Positions 16,734-24,700 of a DNA stretch of 50,754 nucleotides are shown here, in pieces. The position numbers and the translations under genes were made by a program. Source of the DNA: Microvirga massiliensis. GTDB taxonomy: Bacteria > Pseudomonadota > Alphaproteobacteria > Rhizobiales > Beijerinckiaceae. The notes under the pieces were generated by a model, which was given only the letters and a program-made list of their open reading frames with translations, was not told the DNA's origin and ran no database searches. The first letter of the stretch is position 1, and the number at the start of each line of letters is the position of its first letter. Location of the stretch: assembly GCF_001006805.1 (NCBI RefSeq), contig NZ_LN811358.1, positions 164,113 to 214,866 on the forward strand, in the 5' to 3' direction.

Positions 16734-18083
16734 ATGAGCGTCCGGGCACTTTGGGCTATCATGGCAGGGTTGCTGCTGGCCGGCGCGTCGACCGCGAATG
16801 CCGCTAACCGGGTTGCGCTCGTCATCGGCAATAGCAGCTACACAAGCGTCCCCACTCTGCCGAATCCGCGCAACGACGCTGAAGACATCGCGGTCGCCTT
16901 GCGCAACCTTGGCTTTGATGTGGTGGAGGGGCGCGACTTGGACAGACGCGGGATGGCAGATGCTGTTCGCCGCTTCTCGCGCAACCTTCCGGGCTCTGAT
17001 ATTGCCCTTTTCTTCTATGCGGGGCACGGAGTGCAAATCGGAGGCAACAACTACCTCCTGCCGACCGATGTGAAGGTTGAGACGACAAGTGACGTCAAAC
17101 TCGACACAATCGACGTCGGTACAATCATGGAGGAGATGGGGGCCGAGAAGCGCGTCAATCTGATTTTTCTCGACGCCTGTCGAGACAATCCGTTTGCGAA
17201 CTCCCTTCTTTCAGGTGGTCGCTCGATTTCCAGCCGAGGCCTTGCGCAACAGGATAGCAGCGTCGGCTCGCTCATCGCATTCGCGACGCAGCCCAACAAC
17301 ATCGCTTTGGACGGCAGTGGTCGGAATAGTCCTTTTACGCAGGCCTTGCTCAAGCACCTGAAGACGCCTGGGCTCGAGATCCGAGCCATGCTCTCGCGCG
17401 TCCGGAACGACGTCATAGCGGCGACAGGCGGGAAGCAGGTTCCATGGGAGAACTCGTCCCTGACAGGCGAGATAGTCTTAGTACCAACCCCGAGTTCACC
17501 ACCTTCAAGCTTAGCAGCTGAAGTCAAATCTGAAAATTACAAGAACGAGTCAGACACTGACCTTTCGTTCTGGCAGTCGGCGGAACGCATCGGGACCAAG
17601 GCTGCTTTTGAGGCCTACAAGCGGGAGTTCGGCAGCGAGGGCCGCTTTGCAGCCCTTGCGGACGAACGCATCGCAGCTCTCTCGACGTCAAATCTGAGCA
17701 ATGTTTCCTCGAGGCCCACTGACCTGCCGAAAGCACAGAACACGGCCGATGAGAAGAGCAGAGCTAAGGACCAGCGAGGCGTTAGGCCAGTTCGAAACCC
17801 GAAGTCTCAGACGGTGAAGAACACCCCGGATGAGCAATCCTCGCCGCGCAGTGTACGCCCAGCGGTGCGTGTTGCGCCGCCCACGCGGAAGAAAGAAGTA
17901 CGCACGGTGTCTCGAGCAGCTCAGTCGGAGTCTCAGGCACAGATGCAGTACCGTCCAGCCCCTCAGCCGGAGCCTCAGGTTCAGGTACAGTACCATGCTC
18001 CTGTATTAACAGCACCATTCGGCCATCATCGCCCGAGACTGGGCATCGGCATTGGCCTTGGAGGCCTGGGGATCGGCTTCTAA
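16734..18083 (+). CDS. Exported caspase-like (C14) protease
   Basis: This 449-residue protein has a signal peptide (residues 1-23, ending ANA). A C14 caspase/metacaspase-type domain follows at about 25-248, with catalytic His98 in YAGHG and Cys149 in DACRDNP, and the N-terminal ALVIGNSSY strand. Bacterial orthocaspases of this type cleave proteins, often after Arg/Lys or Asp; the target is unknown. A short repeat-like helical segment (FWQSAERIGTKAAFEAYKREF, about 279-300) follows, then a basic, Pro/Gln-rich tail with repeated QPEPQ/VQYH pieces, and a Gly/Ile-rich end (LGIGIGLGGLGIGF). GAGGAGGG precedes the ATG. Its neighbours are an outer-membrane-type lipoprotein and a Gly/Tyr-rich exported protein. 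Confidence 0.88.
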   Translation: MSVRALWAIMAGLLLAGASTANAANRVALVIGNSSYTSVPTLPNPRNDAEDIAVALRNLGFDVVEGRDLDRRGMADAVRRFSRNLPGSDIALFFYAGHGVQIGGNNYLLPTDVKVETTSDVKLDTIDVGTIMEEMGAEKRVNLIFLDACRDNPFANSLLSGGRSISSRGLAQQDSSVGSLIAFATQPNNIALDGSGRNSPFTQALLKHLKTPGLEIRAMLSRVRNDVIAATGGKQVPWENSSLTGEIVLVPTPSSPPSSLAAEVKSENYKNESDTDLSFWQSAERIGTKAAFEAYKREFGSEGRFAALADERIAALSTSNLSNVSSRPTDLPKAQNTADEKSRAKDQRGVRPVRNPKSQTVKNTPDEQSSPRSVRPAVRVAPPTRKKEVRTVSRAAQSESQAQMQYRPAPQPEPQVQVQYHAPVLTAPFGHHRPRLGIGIGLGGLGIGF

Positions 18084-18548
18084 CCTGGACAATTGATCTG
18101 ATTGCTCAGCGAGGGACCTCTGGGGCCGATTGCAGATGAACCGCTCGGCCTCACCGTCACAGATCAATTGATAACGAGTCCTTGATGATGGAGCCGCCGA
18201 AGGAGTGTCCCGGCGGGAGAGGCGGTTGAGGTAGAACTTCAGCTCGTTCTCGACCGCGGAGCTTCCGCCCGGACAGTCGCTCTGGCGATGCTGCCAAAGC
18301 CGAGCGCCCCGCCGAGCCTTCCATGTTGGGGGCGTGCTCAGAGGGCGGCGCACTTGATGCGGACTTCCACACTACCTCGACTCTATAGAGTCGCGATGCT
18401 TCTTGAAAAAGAAGGTCCGCTATTCAGGCCATAGATTACGGCCAGAAAGCGGGAATCTGTTCATGCCTGGTTCAATGGTGCTGCCTGATCCTGCCAGTCA
18501 TTGCTGGACGATGCTGACCGGCATCTCCAGGCAATACAGGAGGCTCCT
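18084..18548. other. Intergenic region with a widely spaced inverted repeat
   Basis: An 11-bp perfect inverted repeat, CAATTGATCTG at 18090-18100 and CAGATCAATTG at 18160-18170, begins 7 bp after the caspase-like gene stop. The 59-bp spacer makes a terminator unlikely; it could be a regulator site or a remnant. A minus-strand frame across 18006-18353 has no recognised similarity. A strong AGGAGG lies at the right end for the lipoprotein gene. Confidence 0.4.
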
Positions 18549-18944
18549 ATGTTGAGCTGGTCCAATCGACTGAGCTCGCCCGCAGTCCTGCTAACGCTCG
18601 CAACGGCGCTCGCCGGGTGCGTTGCAGGCACCGAGGTCTCATACAGCGAATTTCAGCACGACCGCTATGGCGGGACCGAGCGCGTCTATGAGCACAGTCT
18701 CTACTCCGACCCTGCGAACGGCATCCAGAGCGAGCGATGCCGAACCTTTGTCGAACGGCGCACGAACGCCTGGGGCGAGGAGCGTCTGACACGCGCTCGC
18801 GATTGCGGTCCGACAGGTCTGGCATCCGCCGGAGAGCCGTGGACGCATTCACCTCCACAGGAGGTCTATCCCAACCCGGTGGATCCAACGCTGTCACCGG
18901 CTGACGTTCCAGACGAGGGCGGAGCAGAACTCGCTCCCGAATAG
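18549..18944 (+). CDS. Small predicted lipoprotein
   Basis: This 131-residue protein has a signal peptide ending in the lipobox LAGC (Cys24), so the mature protein should be lipid-anchored. The rest is acidic and hydrophilic (VSYSEFQHDRYGGTERVYEHSLY), with two further Cys residues, C59 and C82, that could form a disulfide. The C-terminus is Pro/Glu-rich. AGGAGG precedes the ATG by 5 bp. The gene lies 49 bp before the Gly/Tyr-rich protein in the same direction. I do not recognise a family. Confidence 0.7.
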   Translation: MLSWSNRLSSPAVLLTLATALAGCVAGTEVSYSEFQHDRYGGTERVYEHSLYSDPANGIQSERCRTFVERRTNAWGEERLTRARDCGPTGLASAGEPWTHSPPQEVYPNPVDPTLSPADVPDEGGAELAPE

Positions 18945-18993
18945 GTGCCCCCATTCGATGGTATGCTGACGTCAACGATCCCAGGAGGGGATC

Positions 18994-19518
18994 ATGGCTT
19001 CCAAGTTCGCAAATATCGCACTGGCAGTTCTCACCTGCGCGAGCTTTGGCTTGCCTCCGACCCTCGCGGAAGCCGGGATGAGCACCGGAACTTGGCGCAA
19101 TGGGATGGTCGCGGGCCCATACGGGATCGGCTGGTATGGTCCCCGCGGCTCCTTCGCTCCGGCCTATCACGCCGATTACGGCGGCTACCCTGGCTACTAT
19201 AGTGCCGGATACGGCGGACCGTACGGCTATCCTGGGTACGGCTATGGGAATGGCGGTTACGATCCAGGGTACTACGGCGGCTATGGCCCTGGCCCGGCAT
19301 ACTATGGAGGCTATGGCTATTATCCCGGCTACTATTATCGCAAGCGGCACTCCAACTCCGGTCCGGCACTTGCGGCGGGTCTGATCGGTGGAATGGCCCT
19401 GGGCGCCATTCTGGCGAATGCTGCTGCCCGCACGGCTCCTCGCTGCTACGTCGCGCCTCGCCGTGTCATGACCGCCTCAGGATACACCTATCTCCGCCGG
19501 GTTCGGGTTTGCCGTTGA
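18994..19518 (+). CDS. Exported Gly/Tyr-rich protein with glycine zipper
   Basis: This 174-residue protein has a signal peptide (residues 1-27). A long Gly/Tyr/Pro-rich low-complexity segment follows at about 41-115, with repeated GYxGYY-like pieces, then a basic patch YYRKRHS, then a glycine-zipper helix GPALAAGLIGGMALGAILA (about 123-141), and a C-terminal basic tail with two Cys. Glycine-zipper helices pack in membranes; Gly/Tyr-rich segments are common in surface or structural proteins. An AGGAGG precedes the ATG. It may be in one transcript with the lipoprotein gene. The function is unknown. Confidence 0.7.
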   Translation: MASKFANIALAVLTCASFGLPPTLAEAGMSTGTWRNGMVAGPYGIGWYGPRGSFAPAYHADYGGYPGYYSAGYGGPYGYPGYGYGNGGYDPGYYGGYGPGPAYYGGYGYYPGYYYRKRHSNSGPALAAGLIGGMALGAILANAAARTAPRCYVAPRRVMTASGYTYLRRVRVCR

Positions 19519-19542
19519 GTTGAGGAGGTAGACCCATTCAGC

Positions 19543-19563
19543 GGGAACGGCGGGCCGTTTTCT
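19543..19563 (+). terminator. Short hairpin with T tract after the Gly/Tyr-rich gene
   Basis: AACGG (19546-19550) pairs with CCGTT (19555-19559) over a CGGG loop, followed by TT and a C/T run. It lies 28 bp after the stop. The stem is short, so confidence is modest. Confidence 0.45.
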
Positions 19564-19832
19564 CGATGGGAAGATCGTCCGGTCCTTGTCCCTTGTGTTT
19601 CTCTCTTGAGCCCTGGCCGGCAACAGCCTGACGCTTGTGAGAGGAGGCGCACGCTCGAGCAGGAGCCGCCACCAGGAGGCGCTGGTCCAGTCGCTTGCGG
19701 CTCCTTGATCTATCTCGCGAAGACCTGGCCTTCAGACGACGAGATTCACGGGCGGGTCGCAGCACACCGCAGTTGCCGCCCGGAGGGCCGTATCACGCGA
19801 GATGCTCCGCTCGATTTGACGAGCGCAATCCG

Positions 19833-20269
19833 GGATGTGCCGGGTTTGCCTTCGCACCCGGCGTCGGACTTCCCCCGAATTGCCGGCCATGCCTGCAGCT
19901 GAACTCGACCAGCGTCAGATCTGGTAGGTCGCGGCCGCGGTGGCGACGGGTATCGGGTTGGCCTTGCTCGTCGTCGAGCAGTCCTTGCCCCTTGGAGTCC
20001 TTGCCGTCGCATTCATCGTTGCGCCCCATCTCGTCGGCGCGTCGAAAACGGATAGCTTCGAAACACCAGTTCCCAAGGCTTTGACCCTTGACTCGGTGGT
20101 GATGATATTCGTCATCAGCCTCGTCTTCCGGATAATCCTTAGCGGGGCTGCGGGCTCCCTCCACTCACGGGTGCAGCAGATGGGATGGAGTTATTCGACC
20201 ACGCTACAGATTTCTGAAAGCCACTTATCCCCGAGCTTCCGAGCGGTCGAGCGACAGCCCAGGGGCTGA
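19833..20269 (+). pseudogene. cbtA: Decayed cbtA (cobalt transporter subunit CbtA-like), C-terminal half
   Basis: Read on the plus strand, GCAGFAFAPGVGLPP (19833-19877) is followed, after a one-base loss in a C run near 19877, by ELPAMPAAELDQRQIW, then an in-frame TAG at 19925-19927 where family members have a second Trp, then VAAAVATGIGLALLVVEQ and APHLVGAS, and a last hydrophobic segment. This is the layout of the C-terminal half of CbtA, a five-helix membrane protein proposed to carry cobalt. The part left of 19833 (19564-19832) shows no convincing CbtA match and no other gene. There is no cbtB nearby and I see no cobalamin riboswitch. The last open stretch ends at 20269. I am confident in the resemblance, less in the exact limits. 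Confidence 0.65.
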
Positions 20270-20333
20270 ATTTCGAGCCAAAGTCGTGTCTCAACTCGGT
20301 TTGTGTCGCCAGTCGGATCAATATCGTCGCGTG

Positions 20334-21230
20334 TCACGGCCAGCGCACCGTCGGTGGCATCGACGAGAGGATGGATTCGACGTTGCCGCCCGTCCTCAGC
20401 CCGAAGATTGTCCCGCGGTCGTAGAGCAGGTTGAACTCGACATATCTGCCGCGGCGTACCTGCTGCTCTTCGCGTTCGGCTGGCCCCCACGGCGTCGTGA
20501 CATTGCGGCGTACGATCTCCGGATAGACGGCCAGGAAGGCCTCGCCGACATCGCGCGTGAAGGTGAAATCGTCGTCGGGACTTCCAGACCAGTGATAATC
20601 GTAGAAAATTCCACCGATGCCGCGCGGCTCGTTGCGGTGCTTGAGAAAGAAGTACTCATCGCACCACGCCTTGTATTTGTCATAAGGAGCGTGGGAGGCA
20701 TGCCGGTCGCAGGCGCCGCGCATCGCGCCGTGGAATAGTCTCGTATCGGGATCGTCCTGCGTCCGGCGCGCGTCGAGAACGGGCGTGAGGTCGGCGCCTC
20801 CGCCGAACCATGCCTTCGTGGTCACGACGAAGCGGGTGTTCATGTGCACGGTCGGCACGTTCGGGTTCCAGGGATGGGCGATGAGCGAGATTCCCGAGGC
20901 CCAGAAACGCGGATCGGCATCGGAACCCGGAATCTGTCCGCGGAACTCGGGTGCGAACTCGCCATAAACGGTTGAGACATGCACGCCGACCTTCTCGAAG
21001 ATGCGCCCGCGCATCATCGACATCACGCCGCCGCCGCCGGGCTGCCCGGAGTGGTCGCGACGATCCCAGGGCTTGCGCTCGAAGCGGCCGGGATCCCGCG
21101 CCTCGGCGGGGAATGGGCCGGTCGCCTCGTCCTCGATCGCTTCGAAGGCAGCGCAGATCCGGTCCCGCAGGGCCGCGAACCAGACGGGTGTCTCGGTCTT
21201 GAGGCGCTCGATCGCCGCGGTGTCGTTCAT
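20334..21230 (-). CDS. hemF: Oxygen-dependent coproporphyrinogen III oxidase
   Basis: This 298-residue cytosolic homodimeric enzyme converts coproporphyrinogen III to protoporphyrinogen IX with O2, in haem biosynthesis. All signature blocks are present: GGGGVMSMMRGRIFEKVGVH, AWFGGGADLTP, the FFLKHRNEPRGIGGIFYDY block, and the C-terminal GRYVEFNLLYDRGTIFGL with SILSSMPP. I start at the ATG at 21230, preceded by AAGGA; five more codons are open upstream. It follows trmL by 39 bp on the same strand and is probably in one transcript. It makes haem for the bc1 complex encoded 3 kb away, among others. Confidence 0.96.
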   Translation of the reverse strand: MNDTAAIERLKTETPVWFAALRDRICAAFEAIEDEATGPFPAEARDPGRFERKPWDRRDHSGQPGGGGVMSMMRGRIFEKVGVHVSTVYGEFAPEFRGQIPGSDADPRFWASGISLIAHPWNPNVPTVHMNTRFVVTTKAWFGGGADLTPVLDARRTQDDPDTRLFHGAMRGACDRHASHAPYDKYKAWCDEYFFLKHRNEPRGIGGIFYDYHWSGSPDDDFTFTRDVGEAFLAVYPEIVRRNVTTPWGPAEREEQQVRRGRYVEFNLLYDRGTIFGLRTGGNVESILSSMPPTVRWP

Positions 21231-21269
21231 GCGGTTCCTTTTCACGATATCCAGGCTGCACGCCCGCTT

Positions 21270-21752
21270 TCAGGGCCCTTGTCGGCCCGCCGGGTCGGGA
21301 AAGCAACCGGTCTGCCGAAGCGCTTCGCCCAGGATCATTGCAGCCGTGACGGCGACATTCAGTGAGCGGAGGCCCGGACGCATCGGGACGATAATGCGCT
21401 CATCCGCGGCCGCATGGACCTCGTCCGGCACGCCGGCCGATTCACGACCGACCAGTATGATATCGTCCGGGCCATAGGAGAGGGCGGTATAGGGCGCCGC
21501 AGCCCGCGTCGTCGCGAGCAGCAGGCGCGCCCCGGCACGGCTCCTCCATTCCTCGAAGGCGCTCCAGGAGACGTGCCGGACGATCCCGGCCCGCTCGAGG
21601 TAGTCCATCCCGGCGCGGCGGAGATTCCGGTCGGAAAGGTCGAATGCGGCCGGCTCGATCAGATGCACCTCGATCCCGAGGCAGGCCGCGAGGCGCAGCA
21701 TCGTGCCGGTGTTCTGCGGGATGTCGGGCTGGTAGAGGGCGAGGCCGGGCAT
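21270..21752 (-). CDS. trmL: tRNA (cytidine(34)-2'-O)-methyltransferase
   Basis: This 160-residue SPOUT-fold enzyme methylates the wobble 2'-O of certain tRNA-Leu species using S-adenosylmethionine. Visible signatures are IPQNTGTMLRLAA near the N-terminus (residues 11-23), the knot motif ILVGRESAGVP, and IIVPM followed by SLNVAVTAAMILGEALRQ, which form the trefoil-knot cofactor site. The length is normal for TrmL. No ribosome-binding site is obvious. It is transcribed with hemF. In many alphaproteobacteria trmL lies next to petA; here an ABC exporter sits between them. Confidence 0.92.
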   Translation of the reverse strand: MPGLALYQPDIPQNTGTMLRLAACLGIEVHLIEPAAFDLSDRNLRRAGMDYLERAGIVRHVSWSAFEEWRSRAGARLLLATTRAAAPYTALSYGPDDIILVGRESAGVPDEVHAAADERIIVPMRPGLRSLNVAVTAAMILGEALRQTGCFPDPAGRQGP

Positions 21753-21915
21753 GGATGATTGGTGCGGAATGCAGCCCCGGGCGGTGGCCCAGGCGGTCAG
21801 CGATGCGGTGCATCGGCTCCGGCTGCCCGCGCGTCAAGTCATCGCCCTGGCGAACGGCGCCCAGGCTTTGCAGGTTAAGGGATCGGTGGACGACGGAGGG
21901 CGTTAGGGAGCGGCG

Positions 21916-23775
21916 ATGTTGAGCGGCCTTTTCTCCTGGCTGGAACGGCGGATCGACCCTTTCGCCCCCTTCGACGACCGGAGGATGCCTCCGGATTCGG
22001 TCTGGCATTTCGCCCTGCACTACCTGCGACCCGTCAGGGGTTGGCTGCTCCTCGTCTTCCTGTCGAACCTTTTGATCGGCGGCCTGGAGACCGGGCTGTT
22101 CTTCCTGATCGGCTGGTTCGTCGATCTCCTGACCACCAAGGCCCCGGACCAGGTCTTCACAGAGTACGCGCCCTGGCTGGGGCTTGCGGCCTTCGTGGTG
22201 CTGATTGTGCGTCCGCTTCTGCACTTCCTGCACGAGGCCGTCGTGAACCAGGCGATCGTGCCGCAAACCACGAACATGATCCGCTGGCGGACGCACAGCT
22301 ACACGCTCGGCCACGCGGTCTCGTATTTCCAGAGCGATTTCGCGGGCCGGCTCGCGAACCGCATCACGCAGGCTGGCCCGGCGCTACGGGAGGCCGCCGT
22401 CGAGATCATCGACCGGCTTTGGTATGTCGCGATCTATGCCTTTACGGCGCTCGGCGCCTTCTCGCTGACGAGCGTCTGGCTCGCCCTGCCGACCCTCGGC
22501 TGGATCGCCGGCTACGTCGCGCTGATCCTGTTCTTCGTGCCGCGCGCCCAGGAGCGGTCCCGGAACAATGCCGACAGGCGCTCGGTCATGATCGGCAGGA
22601 TCGTCGACAGCTACACCAACATCCTCACCGTGAAGCTGTTTGCGCGAAGCGCCGAGGAGCGCTCGACGGTGCGCGACGCCGTCGCGGCGCAGACCGGGAG
22701 CTATCTGCACTCCCTGCGGCTCATTACCGTCACGAACTGCATCCTGCAGGTTCTCAACTCGGTCTATCTCGTGTCGACGGCCGCCATCGCCCTGTGGCTG
22801 TGGTCCCGCGGGTTCATGAGCGCGGGGGCGATCGCGGCCGGCCTAGCGCTGGCCCTGCGCCTCTCGACCATGTCGGGCTGGGTCATGCAGGTGGTGCGCA
22901 GCGTCTTCGAGAATATCGGTATCGTCCAGGAGAGCATGGAGACCATCGCCCGCCCGCATGCCGTTGTGGATATTCCGCACGCGAGGGATCTCGTGGTGAC
23001 GCGCGGCGAGGTGCGATTCGACAAGGTCTCGTTCCGCTATGGGCGCGAAGAGAAGCTTTTCGACAGGTTCGATCTCACGATCGCTGCCGGGGAGAAGGTC
23101 GGGCTCGTCGGCGCAAGCGGCGCCGGCAAGACGACGATTGCCTCGCTGCTTCTGCGCCTCCACGATCTCGACGGCGGGCGGATCTTGATCGACGGACAGG
23201 ACATCGCCAGGGTCACCCAGGACAGCCTGCGGCGCCACATCGCCGTGGTCACGCAGGACACGTCGCTCCTTCACCGGTCGATCTGCGATAATATCGCCTA
23301 TGGGCGGCCGGGTGCGTCCGACGCGGAGATCGAGCACGCGGCCCGCCTAGCGCATGCGCATGACTTCATTGTCGATCTGGAGGATCATCGCGGGCGCCGG
23401 GGCTACGACGCCCATGTCGGCGAGCGGGGCGTGAAGCTGTCCGGCGGGCAGCGGCAGCGGATCGCGATTGCTCGCGTTCTCCTGAAGAATGCGCCGATTC
23501 TCGTGCTTGACGAGGCGACCTCCGCCCTCGATTCCGAGGTCGAGGCTGCGATCCAGGAGGCGCTGGCGACCCTCATGGAGGGCAAGACCGTGATCGCGAT
23601 CGCTCACCGTCTCTCGACGATCGCCGCCCTCGACCGGCTCGTCGTGATCGACCGCGGCGAGATCGCGGAGCAGGGGACCCATGCCGAACTCCTGCGGGCC
23701 GGGGGGATCTATTCACGCCTCTGGAACCGGCAATCGGGCGGTTTCCTCCAGACCGAAGAGACCTCGGTGGCGTGA
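21916..23775 (+). CDS. ABC exporter, fused permease and ATPase
   Basis: This 619-residue half-transporter has a six-helix transmembrane domain (about residues 35-330) followed by an ATPase domain with Walker A GASGAGKT (about 399-406), signature LSGGQ (508-512), Walker B LVLDEATSALD and an H-loop IAIAHRLST. It should dimerise in the inner membrane and export a lipid, peptide or drug-like substrate; the sequence does not say which. GGAG lies 6 bp before the ATG. It is divergent from trmL and precedes the pet operon by 333 bp. The downstream gap contains a possible terminator. Confidence 0.93.
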   Translation: MLSGLFSWLERRIDPFAPFDDRRMPPDSVWHFALHYLRPVRGWLLLVFLSNLLIGGLETGLFFLIGWFVDLLTTKAPDQVFTEYAPWLGLAAFVVLIVRPLLHFLHEAVVNQAIVPQTTNMIRWRTHSYTLGHAVSYFQSDFAGRLANRITQAGPALREAAVEIIDRLWYVAIYAFTALGAFSLTSVWLALPTLGWIAGYVALILFFVPRAQERSRNNADRRSVMIGRIVDSYTNILTVKLFARSAEERSTVRDAVAAQTGSYLHSLRLITVTNCILQVLNSVYLVSTAAIALWLWSRGFMSAGAIAAGLALALRLSTMSGWVMQVVRSVFENIGIVQESMETIARPHAVVDIPHARDLVVTRGEVRFDKVSFRYGREEKLFDRFDLTIAAGEKVGLVGASGAGKTTIASLLLRLHDLDGGRILIDGQDIARVTQDSLRRHIAVVTQDTSLLHRSICDNIAYGRPGASDAEIEHAARLAHAHDFIVDLEDHRGRRGYDAHVGERGVKLSGGQRQRIAIARVLLKNAPILVLDEATSALDSEVEAAIQEALATLMEGKTVIAIAHRLSTIAALDRLVVIDRGEIAEQGTHAELLRAGGIYSRLWNRQSGGFLQTEETSVA

Positions 23776-24108
23776 GTCGGCCACCGGCGCTCGGGGCAGT
23801 CCCCGGGCATCTTGGCGCCTGAAGGGCTCCTCGTCGCTCCAGCCGCCATGGTGCCACAAAAAACCGCAGGAGGAGGAACACGCACGCTTTCACGGGCCGC
23901 CAGCTTGTCCGTGAGCGGGGATGCCGCGCTTAGCGGTATGGACAGGCGCGCGACACCATGCCAAAGAGCGGCCGCGCGGCGACGGCCCGTCGCATTGCGT
24001 GCGCGTTGACGCGGGTGCTTGGTCCCCTGGCTCCGCGTAAGGCGCCTTCGTCGTCAAGACAGGGGTGACGCGCGTTTCCCGTCCGTTTCGAGCTTGCTGG
24101 AGAGCCGC
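23776..24108. other. Intergenic region upstream of the pet operon
   Basis: Near the left end, CGGGG-CAGT-CCCCG (about 23792-23804) could form a weak terminator for the ABC gene, without a T tract. A TTGACG at about 24005 may be a -35 element for petA, but I cannot place a matching -10. An open frame starting at 24019 is the upstream extension of petA and is not supported as coding. No other gene is seen. Confidence 0.35.
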
Positions 24109-24645
24109 GTGGCCGAGACCACAACCGCCGCTGAACCCACACGCCGCGACTTTCTCTATATCGCGACCGGCACTGCAGCCGCCGTCGGTGCTGCGTCCCT
24201 GATCTGGCCCTTCGTCTCGTCGATGGCGCCGGACGCCCATACGGTAGCCGCGGGCGCTCCGGTCGAAGTGGATCTCGCGCCGATCGCCGAGGGTCAGATC
24301 GTCAAGGTGTTCTGGCGCGGCAGCCTCATCTTCATCCGCAACCGCACGGAAGCGGAGATCAAAGCCGCGGAGGACGTCAATCTCGACAGCTTGCGCGATC
24401 CGGAGCCCGATTCCGCGCGCGTCAAGCCGGGGCACGACCAGTGGCTCGTCGTCTACGGAAATTGCACTCATCTTGGCTGCGTGCCGCTCGGGCATCAGGG
24501 TGAGTACAATGGCTGGTTCTGCCCTTGCCACGGCTCGGTCTTCGATACGTCCGGCCGGATTCGGAGCGGGCCGGCGCCCATCAACCTTCCGGTTCCTCCC
24601 TACAGCTTCGTGTCCGACACGAAGATCGTGATCGGTACGGCGTGA
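24109..24645 (+). CDS. petA: Ubiquinol-cytochrome c reductase Rieske iron-sulfur subunit
   Basis: This 178-residue subunit carries the [2Fe-2S] cluster that takes the first electron from ubiquinol in the bc1 complex. An N-terminal TRRDFLYIATG with a following hydrophobic helix (about 12-38) is the Tat-type anchor. The cluster motifs are CTHLGC (119-124) and CPCHGS (138-143), giving two Cys and two His ligands, and the disulfide Cys pair is present. I start at GTG 24109, with GGAG 6 bp upstream; this gives the usual length. It is first in petA-petB-petC, 55 bp before petB. Confidence 0.96.
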   Translation: MAETTTAAEPTRRDFLYIATGTAAAVGAASLIWPFVSSMAPDAHTVAAGAPVEVDLAPIAEGQIVKVFWRGSLIFIRNRTEAEIKAAEDVNLDSLRDPEPDSARVKPGHDQWLVVYGNCTHLGCVPLGHQGEYNGWFCPCHGSVFDTSGRIRSGPAPINLPVPPYSFVSDTKIVIGTA

Positions 24646-24700
24646 CGCGACGGCCCTTCGAAAAAGGCCGAACCTAATCGTTGATCTCCAGGCGAGAAAA

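Noticed and set aside
18090..18170. Inverted repeat CAATTGATCTG read as insertion-sequence ends
   Set aside because: The 59-bp spacer is too short for a transposon and no target-site duplication or transposase is present.
19564..19832. Possible cobalamin riboswitch upstream of the cbtA remnant
   Set aside because: No B12-box-like sequence on either strand that I can recognise.
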